From Sphagnum compactum (Eukaryota > Bryophyta > Sphagnopsida > Sphagnales): DNA of 64,000 bases. The notes beneath the pieces were generated by a model. The model saw only the letters and a program-made list of their open reading frames with translations. It searched no databases and was not told where the DNA came from. The position numbers were made by a program, and so were the translations under genes. Within the stretch, counting starts at the first letter, position 1. Each line of letters starts with the position of its first letter. Positions 1-11,705 of this stretch are shown one piece after another. The stretch spans positions 1,116,001-1,180,000 of the forward strand of contig OZ234496.1 in the NCBI GenBank assembly GCA_965153455.1, read 5' to 3'.

Positions 1-1365
1 TGATCAAAACATGAACACATTTTAACAATGAGAGGACAAAATTCCAAGTATACCCATTTCGCTGGAGATAACATGGAGATCCAATGGGTCTTTACATTTC
101 AAAGAAACTTATTCCCCTTGGTTTGGAGTAGATCCACCAACTTTTGAAATTCTGCAAATTTCTTTAGATTGTGTGCAAAAAAGGCATAAAAACTTTGTAG
201 GAGAAACTCAAGTTGATGTACAAAAAGGACATTCAACAAAATGATGCCAGCGAGGTTTGTCTTGTGAACAAAACAGTGGACCCTAGTAACAAAAGGAGCA
301 ACCTTCTCTTCAAATTGATGGGTCACCCTCGTCTTATGGCCTTGGAACATGTTGCTACTATTGCATCCAATGCTGATTAGTTTCTCACAAAGCTCTTCTA
401 GCTTTAATCCCCTAAATTCAAGCAAACATTTCAACATAAAAACAAATATGTTGTTGGAAGTGATAAACATACTAACAATTTCCATGTAGAGGAGAATGGG
501 AATCCTCTTCCATTGCTGTACCATGTACAAGTGGATTGATAAGCATTGGGTGTTGTTAATTACAGTGACCTCATTTGCATTAACCGTGATAAAGGAAGTA
601 GCTGCAAATGCTGCTTTAGTGGCTTCCAATAGAACCTTATGCATGACTTGTGCCATCATGTAGCTAGACTTGTTAGTCCAATGTTTTCAAAAAATAGATT
701 TCACTTTCAATAACTGAAACAAGTTTCTCAAGCTTTTATAATTAGTCATTAGATGGCCATTTGCAAGAAGATGATAAACAACAACAAATTGAACGTATTT
801 TCATCTTCGTTCAGACGAAACATCGGCTTGCAAGCAGTTTAAGATGGAAAGGCGGTCGGTAGCAGTGTAGCATCGCTCATTCTTCACATGGACGGAGTCT
901 TTGGTGAAAAAAAGCCACTTGCGTCAACCCCAGGCCTCGACTCCTTGGCCTTGTGACAGCCTTGGTGTTTCAAGAGACTGTCCAATTTGGTGGCCAATAG
1001 TTTTTCTTTGCCTTCCACAAAGGTACACATGTTACAATGAACTTAATGGACTTAACCCTTGTCATCAAAGACCAATTTTGCCCATGGCAACCAAACGGTC
1101 CAAGTGTTTTCAAACTTTCGTGCATGAACAATTTCCCCTTTTTCCCATCTAGAGTTTTTCCAGCTGAATCAACAACAATAGTTTTACCTTTGTCATCATC
1201 AAATGACACAACCACACAACTAACAAATGGCAAGGGCTCGAGGGGAGTTGACGAACTAGCTTCAACTTGAGGGGCCGGTGAAAGAAGGGGGAAGATGGGC
1301 TTGAACCTGAAATTTTTAAGGATCTGTGGAGGAGCCATGAATGTTGAAATTGGACTTTGACCCAA
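1..1365 (-). pseudogene. DUF4371/ZNF862-like hAT-family transposase relic, truncated by window edge
   Basis: Read on the minus strand, a degenerate coding region runs from about 1,365 to the window edge. Open pieces lie at 970-1,365 (131 aa) and 99-659 (186 aa), and the stretch between them also translates in a consistent sense. Recognisable phrases are TRVKSIKFIV (N-terminal part), LSIHLYMVQQWKRIP, FQGHKTRVTHQFEEKVAPF, VHCFVHKTNLA and, beyond the 99-bp end, NVKTHWISMLSPAKW. These match the domesticated or transposable hAT-like family annotated as ZNF862/DUF4371, a cut-and-paste DNA transposase fold. Three in-frame TGA codons break it: one at 96-98 before NVKTHW, one before KYVQF and one before KHWTNKS. 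The C-terminal hAT dimerisation region would lie outside the window. The family call is from remembered motifs and the inactivation is read directly. No terminal repeats were found. Confidence 0.62.
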
Positions 1366-2331
1366 GTTTGAAAATTAAAACAAGATTCACAAAAAATAAA
1401 ATTAAAACAATAAATGGAATTTGGACTTTGGAATTATGAAATAATTTGAAAGAAACAACAAACCCTAATTTGGTTTTGAAAAAGAAGAACAAGGTTTGAG
1501 AAGTTAAGAATTGGAGATTTGAAGTTCGAACCCTCTAGTGCGGCTCTGAAACTTGAACCTTATACTAATTGTTTTGAGGGAGGACATTTGAACCTTATAC
1601 TAATTGTTTTGAGGGAGGACTTGAAGATAAGAGTCAAAACCAAGAATTACAAACTTTGGAATTTGGATGTAATCAAAAGCTTGGGAATTTGAGTTGGAGG
1701 TTGGAGAGAAATGACAAATTCTAATTTTTAAATTCAAAACCACAGTCCAAAGTCTAGACTCCACATTTGCTTGTAAAAATCAAAATAATGGATATTGGAT
1801 CAAGATTCAAAAGTCAGAATCAAAAATTTGGATGTAATTTCAATCTCTTGCCTCTCTCATGTAAAATTGAAATTTCAAAGCAAAAATAGTAGTGACCATT
1901 GCCCAATGACATACCTCCATATTTTGTGCATAGTGAGCAAGTTCGAAATTAGGGTTGAGATTCGAGAACTTGAGTTGAAACTGTGAGTCTCGTAGCATGC
2001 TTGGCCTTCCACAATTGCATCAAATGGCTACACTTGAGGCCAACAACCTCATTCTCATAAATCCATTGGTCGAGCCTTGTACGCCATATCCATCACTAAC
2101 AACCACAAGCTCTCAAAATCCATCAACTTGCTGAAAATTTTAACAAAATAACTAATGCGCATTGCATTGCAATACATATGGATCACGACATTCTCGATTT
2201 CTACCAAATCACTAATACAAGTTACAAGTTACAACGGCCCATTTTCTAAAATATGAGCGCCCAAAATTCAATGTAACCTTACAAATTTATTGGTAAAATT
2301 ACTGTTGGCGATTTACTATTGTAGTTGCATT
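1366..2331. other. AT-rich intergenic sequence, no gene seen
   Basis: No ORF with recognisable content. A 45-bp direct repeat (ttgaaccttatactaattgt...) occurs twice, near 1,552-1,622. It ends where duplication block A1 begins. Confidence 0.5.
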
Positions 2332-2459
2332 GGGAGCACAATAATTTGGATTGTCAAATGAATCTTTTTTGTTTGTGGGCTCCATAAATTTTTGTGCAAG
2401 CTTTGATTCAGCCCCAAATGTTTGCTAAGTTGCTGCATTGTCGATCTGGTCTTGCACAG

Positions 2460-2843
2460 ACCGACTTGTCAGGGACTCTCATGTCCCTTGATGACTCAAC
2501 ACCAGAAAATATGTCAAAGCTGATGGCCTTAGTACATAAAACCCTCCATGTTCCAGTCTCAGACAGCAACTTTATTACTGGCAAGCTTGCTGCCAGCCCT
2601 CAAGGTGGAAGCCACCGGGACGCCCCAAATGTTCGCTAAGTTGCTGCATTGTCGATCTGGTCTTGCACAGACCGACTTGTCAGGAACTCTCATGTCCCTT
2701 GATGACTCAACACCTGAAAATATGTCAAAGCTGATGGCCTTAGGGCATAAAACCCTCCATGATCCAGTCTCAGACAGCAACTTTATTACTGGCGACCTTG
2801 CTGCCATCCCTCAAGCTGGAAGCAACCGGGACGCACTTCACAG
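2460..2843 (+). pseudogene. Patatin-like gene fragment: exon 7 present twice in tandem
   Basis: Two copies of the penultimate patatin exon lie 211 bp apart. Each follows a cttgcacag acceptor and begins ACCGACTTGTCAGG. The second (2,671-2,843, 173 nt) is intact, ending ALHR followed by gtacta, the same phase-2 donor used by exon 7 of both full genes. Its protein (start TDLSGTLMSL, then DPVSDSNFITG, SNRDALHR) aligns with TDALWGTLAE...DPVSDRNFLTG...TNRDALHR of the full-length copy at 22,167. The first copy (2,460 to about 2,630) lacks the end of the exon and its donor. Exons 1-6 are absent. The terminal exon is also missing: sequence jumps from the equivalent of 47,836 to that of about 48,340. 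This is a dead fragment, not a gene. Confidence 0.85.
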
Positions 2844-5800
2844 GTACTACATCGCATTTGCTTCTTTTGAATCACCAAATGGGTATTTTCAAAATCTTGG
2901 ACCACCTGATTTTCAAATCTCTGAGCAAATGTTTGTTCCAGGCAACATGCAAAATCCAGAAACAATTAGTGCAACACAGTTGCTGCCCCAGCCAACTCGT
3001 AAGACTTCACAATTCCCTCAACTCCTACAGATCTTCTTCCTCTGCAAAAGCCCCACCTGAATCCTCTTATTACTATACTGCCTCCCCAATATGCAGCAAG
3101 TCTTGTCTGGAGAACAGTTTCCTCCTATTGATCTCATCTGCGGCAAGTATCAAATTTGCCATTTTTACAATGAATCCAGCGTTGAGTTTGCATGTTCAAC
3201 AACTTTTTTTTTTTTGGCCTTGCCTATGAAGGCAAGGATATTGTGTTTAGATTCATTACAGAGTATAGTAGCTTAAGGGATTTTGGCCCCATACTAGGTA
3301 ATAATAATAGGTCTCTTTCTATATGAGGATTTTTGAAAGATGATGTTTTGGCTTGTGTTGAAACTTGAGATTAGCTATAGAGTTATAATATCTTGAAGGA
3401 TTTTGGTTTCTTTTAGAGGATTTTTTTGAAGATTATATTCTTGCATGGTGAAATATTTGAGTTTCCATAATTCTTCTTTTGCCTTAAGATACTTTTTACC
3501 GTAAATGGCAAGGCCACAGTGTGACACACCCCTTGTTGTATGTTGTATGAATATGATATTGCTCTAGGCCAGTACAAAATTAGTGTATGTTATACCAAAA
3601 AGCCCAAGGGCAATATATGATATCTACCCATCTACTCACATGAATGGGTCATCGGCTAGTTGACGCTTTTTAATCCTCACCGCCCACCAATGAAGAGGAG
3701 TGCTCTTGTACTCCTCGCTACAAGAAAGATGCCATGTCTCATCCTCCAACATTAAAAATTTACAAATTCACTTACATCTAAATTTGATCGAACCATTAGC
3801 TACCTACAACAGATGTTTGACACAAAAAAACTTCACAATTTAAGGTCTACACTTACATCTAAATTTGATCCAATCACTAGCTACCTATGACGAATGTTTG
3901 ACACAAAAAATACCTCACTAAAGGTCTAGTTGGAAAAAAAGAGAAAATTTTATTAATATTTGTCGAAATTGTTGAAATTGAACCCCCCAACTTGTGAAAA
4001 ACTATTTATTTGTCCTAATCACTAGGTTTTCTTTTGCCATGGTGAATTATTGCCATTTTTTGACCTAAAGAATATTGTGGTCCTACATGTATAAAGGAGA
4101 GCCAAGGAAAAAAGTAGGGTCTTTTTCACCCGAAAGCAACTGCCTAGGATGTGAAGGTGCTGCTTTGCTTCATCACCACCTAGATTCAAGGGTGCAACTA
4201 GGGTGTCACACCACATGGCCTCATTTGGGTAGTTGTAAATAGTTGAATGACCACATCATAGCCGGCAAGGTTGCTCCTTCACAAGATTGAGTACACCCTC
4301 GTTGCCACCATCATTCCCCCACTTTCCTCTTTAGGTCGCTAGCTCCATGCTCCTCCTTGTGCAAAGATTTCAGGGGAAGGTTATGTTTTTTTCTCTTGTT
4401 GGCTGGGTCTCATTTTTTTATTTATAGGAATCATCATGTCTTTAATTTGTCGAGGTTTTTATTGTTGAGACCTTGTTGAAGAACTAATGCACATGTATTC
4501 CCATCCTTAATTTGTCTACAATCTTTTGCATTTGGTTTATTGATTGTGGATGTTTTTTCATTTTGTTTTTGCTAAGGGCTAGAGAAGCACTAATTAAGGA
4601 CCTAGAAACTAGGTTTTTAGTTCATGTCACCACCATGGATGCACTTGGGATTGTATAGCTCACTATTAGCTCCTATTAAATTATTGATTTTTCATTTGTC
4701 AATCACATATAGGTTTTTAAAATATTTTTTTGTCAAAGTAAGATCTTAGGCTTGAATGAGAAGGGCTTCAAGTGAATGAACTCCTCGATGCTAATGACAC
4801 TGATTGCCAATAGGGCTTGTTCAAGTCAATTATGAAATCTAATGTAAGAACATGCGGTCACAGTGAACCAGCACCCACCAGCACACCATGCACTGGATGT
4901 CCGTTATTACTCAGTTGTGGATGAACCTCAACTGAGTTAATAATTTGGTTTCATCTTGTTAACCATTTCTGTAAGAAATAGGTCTCATCTATAGGCAAAT
5001 AGGTAGGAAAATAGACAACTTCCAAGTAAGTAGATGGTTTATACATAGTTAAGAGCTGTTTTTATTACTTATTTACTAACAACCTTCTTGTGGGTTGTTA
5101 CTAGGTAGGTAGAAAAAAAAGTAATTGAGTTAATCACCATGGTTAGCTAAGGAACTGGAACCCAACCATAAATTGTTTACTGGTCACTTACCATTAATTT
5201 TTCTATGGTGCACTGATGGATGTTGGTTTGGTGTGGCCAGAACATGTATGATTGCCCCATTTGACCTAAATCTTCTAACTACGATGTGACACCTTGTGAC
5301 AACATCCTGCACATTAGTTTGTAGCTTTTGTAAGTAAATTAATTAAGCTTGTTATGGTGCAAGTAGTTGTTAGTGTGAAAAATGAGAAATGTTTTTCTAC
5401 ACTCAATGAGAAATGTTTTCTTACACTAATTCTTATGAGGTCCAGACTTCACAACATGTTGACTGCCCATCTACCTTTAGTTTTTTGCATGTTTGCACAA
5501 AACTTTTATGTTATTTAGAACTTCCTTTACATGAAGTGCATTAAACAATTAAAGTTGCATGACCTTGTTACTATTATGAAGGTTAGGGTTCAAGGTGCAA
5601 TAATCATGTTGCTCAAGGGACCTTAAAGTTTCTAAGGAAGTATTATGTAGCATTTTTGCATATGTGGTATGTGCATTGCCAATTTTTTGTAAAGACAGAA
5701 ATTTGTTGACTTCTTTTCAGTTTGTGGTGTATTTTATGGTCGGATGATCAAACAACCCCTTTGCTCCATGTTTCTAGTTACATGTTTTGGAATCTACATG

Positions 5801-7015
5801 CTTGTTCCCTGGCACACAATTTTTCATTTTGTTTATAAACATGACAAATTGTAGGTCAATTTAACTAAAAAGGTTAGTTTCAAAGGTTAAACTCTCTCTC
5901 CATTGTTTAGGTGTACTTCTCCTTTTGAATACGTTTTTTTCACATTGCATGCTTTGTTGTTGGAGATGCCAACTTTTGAGTTGATTTGCACAAAGTTGTA
6001 TGATTCCTTTGCATTTTGCATGCTTGTGTTGAATATGGTTAGATTTTGATTTTAAAAAATTACACTTAATAAGAAAACTCTAAATGATTTTGGATAGAAA
6101 TCAAAAGTACTGTAAATTTTATATTAGCCATATATTGCCACCTCTAAAATTATACGAGGAGCTAGAAATTTCATTCCTCTCATTAAACTAATAGCCAAAT
6201 TTAAAATAAACATTTATTACTAGTACTAGTGACAATCCTTGCAACCCCTAACTATTAACTACCTCAATAGTGGAGCAAATGCACAAGTGATCACAAGGGC
6301 TAAATCCTAAAAAAACATTGGTTACTATTACAAATACACCACAAAATGTACAAATATTACAAATTATACTTTGCATACTTACTCCCCAATTGTTAAAATT
6401 TTGAAAAATTAGATTTGAAATGATTGAATCTCATCTTTTTAAATAAATAAAAATTCAACAAGGAAGTGGCAATTGTCAATTTAGGTATTGATAGGTGCAA
6501 TATCCATCACCATATTGTCCCTTTTTTTCTTTCGCCATTACCCAATCCCTTCTCAATAGCATTTTTTTGGGTGTTAAATTTTGCGAAAACATGAATAATA
6601 ATAATAAGAGCCAAATTTCAAGATTTTTTTTTTGTAGATTTTTTTGTTACATTTGAACTTTGTTTTTAGTTTGGTAGTAGTTTTTGAATTAGATTTCTTT
6701 TTAATTGTTAGGACAAGTTTAAAAACATGTCGCCATTTAATGCTAAATCCCACTGGGGATGCTAGCCAATAACACAACATCTGAAATTTGAAAAAGAAAT
6801 CACTGCTTCTCAATTGCCATCATCCTCAACAACAAATTCAAATCTCAAACTTCCTTTAATGTGAATTTGCATGGCTGACACCCCACTCTGAGAAGCCGGT
6901 CCCTTTTCTCCCTCCCCCATTACTCAAACCCGCTTTCAACTGCCTTATGCTACCACCCTACATCTACATTAATTGAAGTCATTCATATACAACCCACCCT
7001 TGAGAACTTGCAGTC

Positions 7016-7335
7016 ACCTTACAAGGAAGAGGTTCTTATATCACTAGTAGAAAAACCTCAGTTTTCGACTTGTCTTAAGCAACTAAAAGTGTCTTTTGCC
7101 ACTATTTTTATCAAAAATAGTCGCAAAAGACACTTTTAGTCGCCTAAGACAAGTCGAAAAATGGGGTTTTTCTATTAGTGTTATTCACCAATGCTGATTA
7201 AGAGCATCTCCAATGGTGCTTAGTATGTGATCTTACAGTACAATTGGACACCTTATAAGGAAGAGGTTCTTATTCACCAATGCTGACTAAGAGCATCTCC
7301 AATGGTGCTTAGTATGTGATCCTACAGTACAATTG
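7016..7335. repeat. Tandem duplication of a ~95-bp unit, first unit split by a MITE
   Basis: The run caccttacaaggaagaggtt... through ...cagtacaattgga is followed at once by a second copy starting caccttataaggaagaggtt. The second unit is uninterrupted (gttcttattcaccaatgctgac). The first is split by the foldback element at 7,042-7,180. Block A2 carries a single unit near 53,470. Confidence 0.8.
7042..7180. mobile_element. CACTA-type foldback MITE
   Basis: A 139-bp near-perfect palindrome with ends CACTAGTAGAAAAACC and GGGTTTTTCTATTAGTG. The internal arms cgacttgtcttaagcaactaaaagtgtctttt and its complement flank a short spacer. CACTA/TAGTG termini are the mark of the CMC (CACTA) superfamily, whose target duplication is normally 3 bp. 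The flanks cttatat and ttattcacc against the empty site cttattcacc fit a short TAT/TTAT duplication. No coding capacity; mobilised only in trans if at all. Confidence 0.85.
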
Positions 7336-7690
7336 GATGAAGAAAAGTCAAAATATGTCGGTTCGGCTCAGGAAAATGGTTTTGGCTCAACATAATTGAA
7401 CAGTTTGAGGTGGTTGGTAAAAGCATGTGCACCAACTCTGCGCACATGCTTTATATTTTTTGTATGAAAGGGTAAATAGAATAGTCATGGATCCCCATGC
7501 ATTTCTTTGTGTGATGCGAAAGAACACATTGAAAGGTCAATATGTTAAAAAGGTTCAAATGTTATTGGCTGAAGTGTAAGGTTTGAGATATGAAAGGGCA
7601 AACAAAAGGGGCCAATATATCAAGAGGCATTGATTGGTTGAATTTTTTTTAAAGTTTGATTAAATTTTCAATGATGAAAATCACTCTAAA

Positions 7691-9287
7691 TTTAATGACC
7701 TTTTAAATTTATTGGTTTGAAAATTGTGAAATGCCAAATGGGCGCACCATATGTTGAGGCCTTTCCAACAGTATGAAAAGCACAACTCAGGACTCCAAGG
7801 TTTGGGAGGGGGTAAGGTGTAATCAATAAAACAAAACAAACATCTATCCTGATGCCCAACTACCTTGGCAGCTTCAACACTAATAATACTATTTCCACAA
7901 AGTTTCAAATATTTGGAAAAAATTTCTTTTGATAAAAAAAAATTTGTCTAAAGAAAATATAAGATCTTCACAAATGCTCTGTTTGTCAAAATGAACATTT
8001 CAAAATTAATTAATTATTCAACAAACTAGTGGGTACCCGTGACCTTTGGACACTATGAAGTCCCCCGGTTTCTTTAAACCAAGAGAGACACACACAAATG
8101 AGCCGCACCTGGCCTGAAATGTTCTAGCGCCAGGTGCGGCTCATTTCGGAACCTCGTTTCTGTAATCTGGGGGGTTGCAGAATTGACCTCGCAGAGACTG
8201 TTAACGGGTCGGAATGGACAGGTTCAAACAAACACACTAACAGACCAAGTGAATTAATATATAGGATAGGTGTTGAAGTTGCCAAGGTACTATATGATAT
8301 ATAGACTCACTTTTCAAGCAGAAAGGCCTTAGAAGATATGTGACTTTTGATCAACCTTTTATTATATTTCCAGTGGAAGCTCATCCATCATACATACTTT
8401 GTTTTTGTGAAGGGCAATTTTTTAAGATCTTCTTTATTTTACTAAGTGGACTTTTCCCATCAATTTTTTTTTGGCTAGTGGACATTTCCTGTTTGCCGAA
8501 TTCACTTTGCTAAAATGCCTTCTTGATTTTTACCGAGTCGTTAAGTTCACATTGTCAAATTGGCAACTCCACATAAGCAAATTCCCAACTCCACATCATC
8601 AATATTAGATTGTCCACTCCACAATGCCAAATTGTTAACTCCACATCATCAGTTCTACATTGTTAACTATCCCAGTTGACTTCATTATGCGAGCTGCCCA
8701 AATGTTCTTCAAGCTGCCGATAAATTCACTGCCCAATGCCTAAAGTTTATTCCTTGACTGCCCAAACTTTGTTTTTTGTCCTTTTCTCTTTGGGGTTGGG
8801 GGCTGTGTTGGGAGGTAGGGTGGGATGGGGCTTGCATTAGCGATCGACTTTCCTACCTACAATATTGTCCTAACTACTTGCATGCATAGGCTACTTACCT
8901 ACTTACTTACATAGGTTTACCAACCCTACTAACCTACCTACCCACCTAGATGCTTACCTAGGCTACCTATCCATCTACATTGTGTACTTATCTACCTACA
9001 TGCTATCTAAGCTATGTACTAACTTACCTATCCACCAAGGCTACTTGACTACTTAAGTATAGGCTATTCACCTACCAACTTACTTAAGCTACCCACCCAC
9101 CCACCTTGGTTACCAACCTATCTACATAGTTACCCATTCAAGTTATCTACCACCTACCTTGCTTACCAACCTACCTACCCACCTATGTTACCTACCTATT
9201 AATGTACCTATTCACCTAGCTTGGTTATCAAAACTACTTACCTAATGTGTAATAGGTAAGAAGTTGGGTAGGTAGATAGGTTGGTAA
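7691..9287. other. Gene-free segment with hairpin element and CCTACCTA-rich tract
   Basis: This 1.57-kb stretch is absent from block A2, where the end of A joins directly to the ttgggtaggtagataggttgg sequence found here at 9,262. It contains a short hairpin element at 8,096, a run of cca-act-ccacat repeats at 8,560-8,660, and from about 8,870 to 9,290 a low-complexity tract of CCTAC/CTACC units. No coding sequence is recognised. Confidence 0.6.
8096..8146. repeat. Short perfect hairpin, possible MITE core
   Basis: AAATGAGCCGCACCTGG at 8,096-8,112 and its exact reverse complement at 8,130-8,146 are separated by a 17-nt loop. The surrounding 8,030-8,270 is more GC-rich than its neighbours (tagtgggtacccgtgacc... 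to ...atataggatagg) and looks like a small foreign insertion. Its outer limits and class cannot be settled by eye. Confidence 0.6.
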
Positions 9288-9290
9288 ATC
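8870..9290. repeat. Degenerate CCTAC/CTACC low-complexity tract
   Basis: Dozens of imperfect cctacc, acttacctac and aacctacc units. Related tracts, some inverted, lie at 15,040-15,130, 53,930-54,220 and 57,960-58,080. All sit at or near the ends of the duplicated blocks. Confidence 0.7.
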
Positions 9291-11705
9291 GTCAAATCAA
9301 CTAAATGTCAAAATGACTAGTTTTTGGTTTAATTTCCTAGTCAAATAAATCATGATTTTTTGTAGTGTTGGTTTTTTGATTTCTTCTAAAATGCATTGAA
9401 CATATGATGATTGCACTTTTTTATTTATATAAGATTTTTGTGATTTTATAATATATATATTTTTCATGTGATTCATAATTTGTGATATAGGTTTTTTAAT
9501 AATTAGAAACATGTTACTAAATTTAGATTTTTTGTGTAATAAGTTAGATTTGGACAAACCTCCAATAATTGAGAAATGTTATTGTCATAAAGTGTCCAAT
9601 CAATAAAAAAAATTAAAAATTGTGTTATATTAGGCTCAACAATTAAATGGGAATGTTCCATTTGAATTTTGGATTTTTTAAAACTTTGGTAAAGGAAATT
9701 GAAGTGAACAAACTAAACACAATTTCATTAATATGAACATTTGTGTTATTTTTCAAATAAAATTATAAGTATTGAATAATTTTTTTAATTTATTCTTTAG
9801 TAATATTTGTATTACAAGAAGTGTTGAACAATGAAACAAGATACTCCAATGGTGAATTTCAATTATTTCACAAAATGTCCAATAATGCAAAATTAAAATT
9901 TTCATTCCAATAAAAACATGTAACTAATTGCAATAATTGAATAGTAGATTGTTGCACCACTAATTCCAAAAGAAATGAAAAACCATCTAAATCTATGGTA
10001 ATTTTGGGATCATTAACTTGAAAAGTAAGCAAAAATCTGAATAGATCATTAACATAAATTTTAATTGGTTCAAAATTTTCAGAATTATACGATATATATA
10101 CTTGGGGATAGATTGAAAATTCATCCCACGTTGAAACATAATGTGTTTTGATACTTTATTCCAAATGTAAATTGGCTTTTGTAGATATTGAATTGTCCAA
10201 AATATTGCAATGAACTTTTTCCACAAATCTCCCATATTAGCATTTAATGCCATTTTTATCACACATTGATGTTTAACCATGCCTTGATGCAAATCAAACA
10301 AAAAACTTGAATTTAATTCTCGAACATGACAATGTTGGCTTTTATTTGTATTCAACAATAAAAATTGTTTCAAATGTGCCATGTTATTTTGCCTCAATTG
10401 AAGACATGATAAATGATAATCGAATAAATAAAATATATAATTAAAACGACAATTGCCTATTTCATATTTGTTTGTTGAAACTAGATGAAGGCCATATGAA
10501 TATAATTTACATGTTCAAATGATGAATCAACAAAATTTAATAAAGGTGTTTTCATTATTTTGAATTTTAATTTAATGTATATCTATATAAACAAAAGCAT
10601 GGTTCCCACATAGACACATTCAAAAAAATAAAATCAATGATTCATTCAAAATTATTTACATTTTCATTTTTCTTTTAAAAAACCCTTGCATTGAAAAACT
10701 TTAAATTGTATTGAAAAATTGCTTGGATGGAAAAATTGCTTAATTGAAAAATTGTTTGCATTGAGAAAAAAATTCATTGAAAAGTTACTTTACATACAAA
10801 AAAATTGCATTTAAAATTATTTTGGGCACTTGATGTAAATTGATGTATGAGGACTTTTCTTTTCTTCTAAAAAACAAACTATGAAAATGATTATAGTAAG
10901 GGCTATTTAACCAAAAAATATATATAAGGAATTTTCACATATATAAGATATTAGTATACTGAAAGTAATTATAAAAAGGTCATATAAAAATTATCAACAA
11001 CCTTAATGTTTAAAAGGGTTTTTGTTTAAAAATTGATTTTGATTCATCAAAATGAAGTTTGCATTTCACACTCACTAAACAATATCATTAGGAATTATTG
11101 CCAAACAAATAACTAAACCTTCACCTTTCAAACTGGTTTCGACTTGTGGGATAAATTATTGGATGTCTTTTTGAAAAACGAGAATCAAAATTTATCATGA
11201 ATGCAATTGAAATGAAGAGTTGAATTTTTTTTGGATAATGCAAATTCAAGAATTCAAATTCTATCATATGCATAATTGTTTCAAGCCATTTGCCTTCAAT
11301 AGTCAATGACATAGGTTCATCATTGGTTGCAATGGAACCAACAAGAAACCCTAATTTTTAAATTGTTGATTTTGAATGATAAGCATTACAATGAACACCA
11401 CCCATTGGAAAAATGATGACATTCGTTATATGATAATTTCCACATACTTTTTGAAATGGAGGCGTAGTAGGGCTCACTATAGACAACACCCTAGTCACCT
11501 AAAATAAATTAATTAATTTTAAAAAAAAGTAAATGAAGATCAAAATAAACAAAAGGAAAATGTGGAAAAAAGGTGGTCAATCAAAAAAGAAACAAAACCA
11601 TGCACAACTATACACATTAAATATTTAAATAAAAAGAATGAAATGCATAAGAAGTGCATAGTAAAAGATATTGTGGAAATGTAATAATTTAATAAATTAA
11701 TACCT
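9288..11705 (-). repeat. Inverted repeat block C, copy 1, inner part
   Basis: Reverse complement of 25,343-27,698 plus 37,384-37,460, where the second copy is split by the retrotransposon. The uninterrupted TAGT in tgtagtgttgg at 9,363-9,366 is the empty target site. It contains the unidentified degenerate coding sequence described at 9,993-10,397 and 11,121-11,312. Confidence 0.88.
9993..11480 (-). pseudogene. Unidentified degenerate multi-exon coding sequence, repeat C copy 1
   Basis: Two open pieces are conserved with the inverted copy: 9,993-10,397 (134 aa; HLKQFLLLNTNKSQ, LWKKFIAIFWTIQYLQKPIY, MFQRGMNFQSIPKY) and 11,121-11,312 (63 aa; MSLTIEGKWLETIMHMIEFE, ending with SRNQFER). Between them lies AT-rich intron-like sequence full of stops. 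The W-x-x-F-I-A-I-F-W-T-I-Q-Y pattern followed by IPKY faintly recalls the C-terminal half of an OTU-like cysteine protease fold. That is a weak guess, and the Cys/His catalytic residues are not visible. Beyond residue 110 the downstream peptide continues in another frame, so a frameshift is likely. Function unknown. Confidence 0.4.

Larger units (their letters stand above)
2332..7690 (+). repeat. Segmental duplication block A, copy 1
   Basis: From the gggagcacaataatttgga junction onward this segment matches 47,415-53,930 base for base over long runs, in the same orientation. Shared landmarks are the patatin exon-7 fragment, the gccttgcctat...ggcaagg motif near 3,220 and 48,615, the cacaccccttgttgtatg stretch, and the final caatgatgaaaatcactctaa. 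Differences are an exon-7 tandem duplication here, loss of about 0.5 kb holding exon 8, a MITE at 7,042, and absence of the 1.08-kb insertion found in copy 2. Apart from the patatin fragment no gene is recognised in it; 3,100-7,000 is AT-rich noncoding sequence. Confidence 0.9.

Noticed and set aside
4022-4216. Small ORF also present in block A2 (49,411-49,647)
   Set aside because: The two copies differ in frame extent and carry indels, so there is no sign of protein-level conservation.
8870-9290. CCTACCTA tract as an interstitial telomere
   Set aside because: The plant telomere unit is CCCTAAA. These units are irregular CTACC and do not match.
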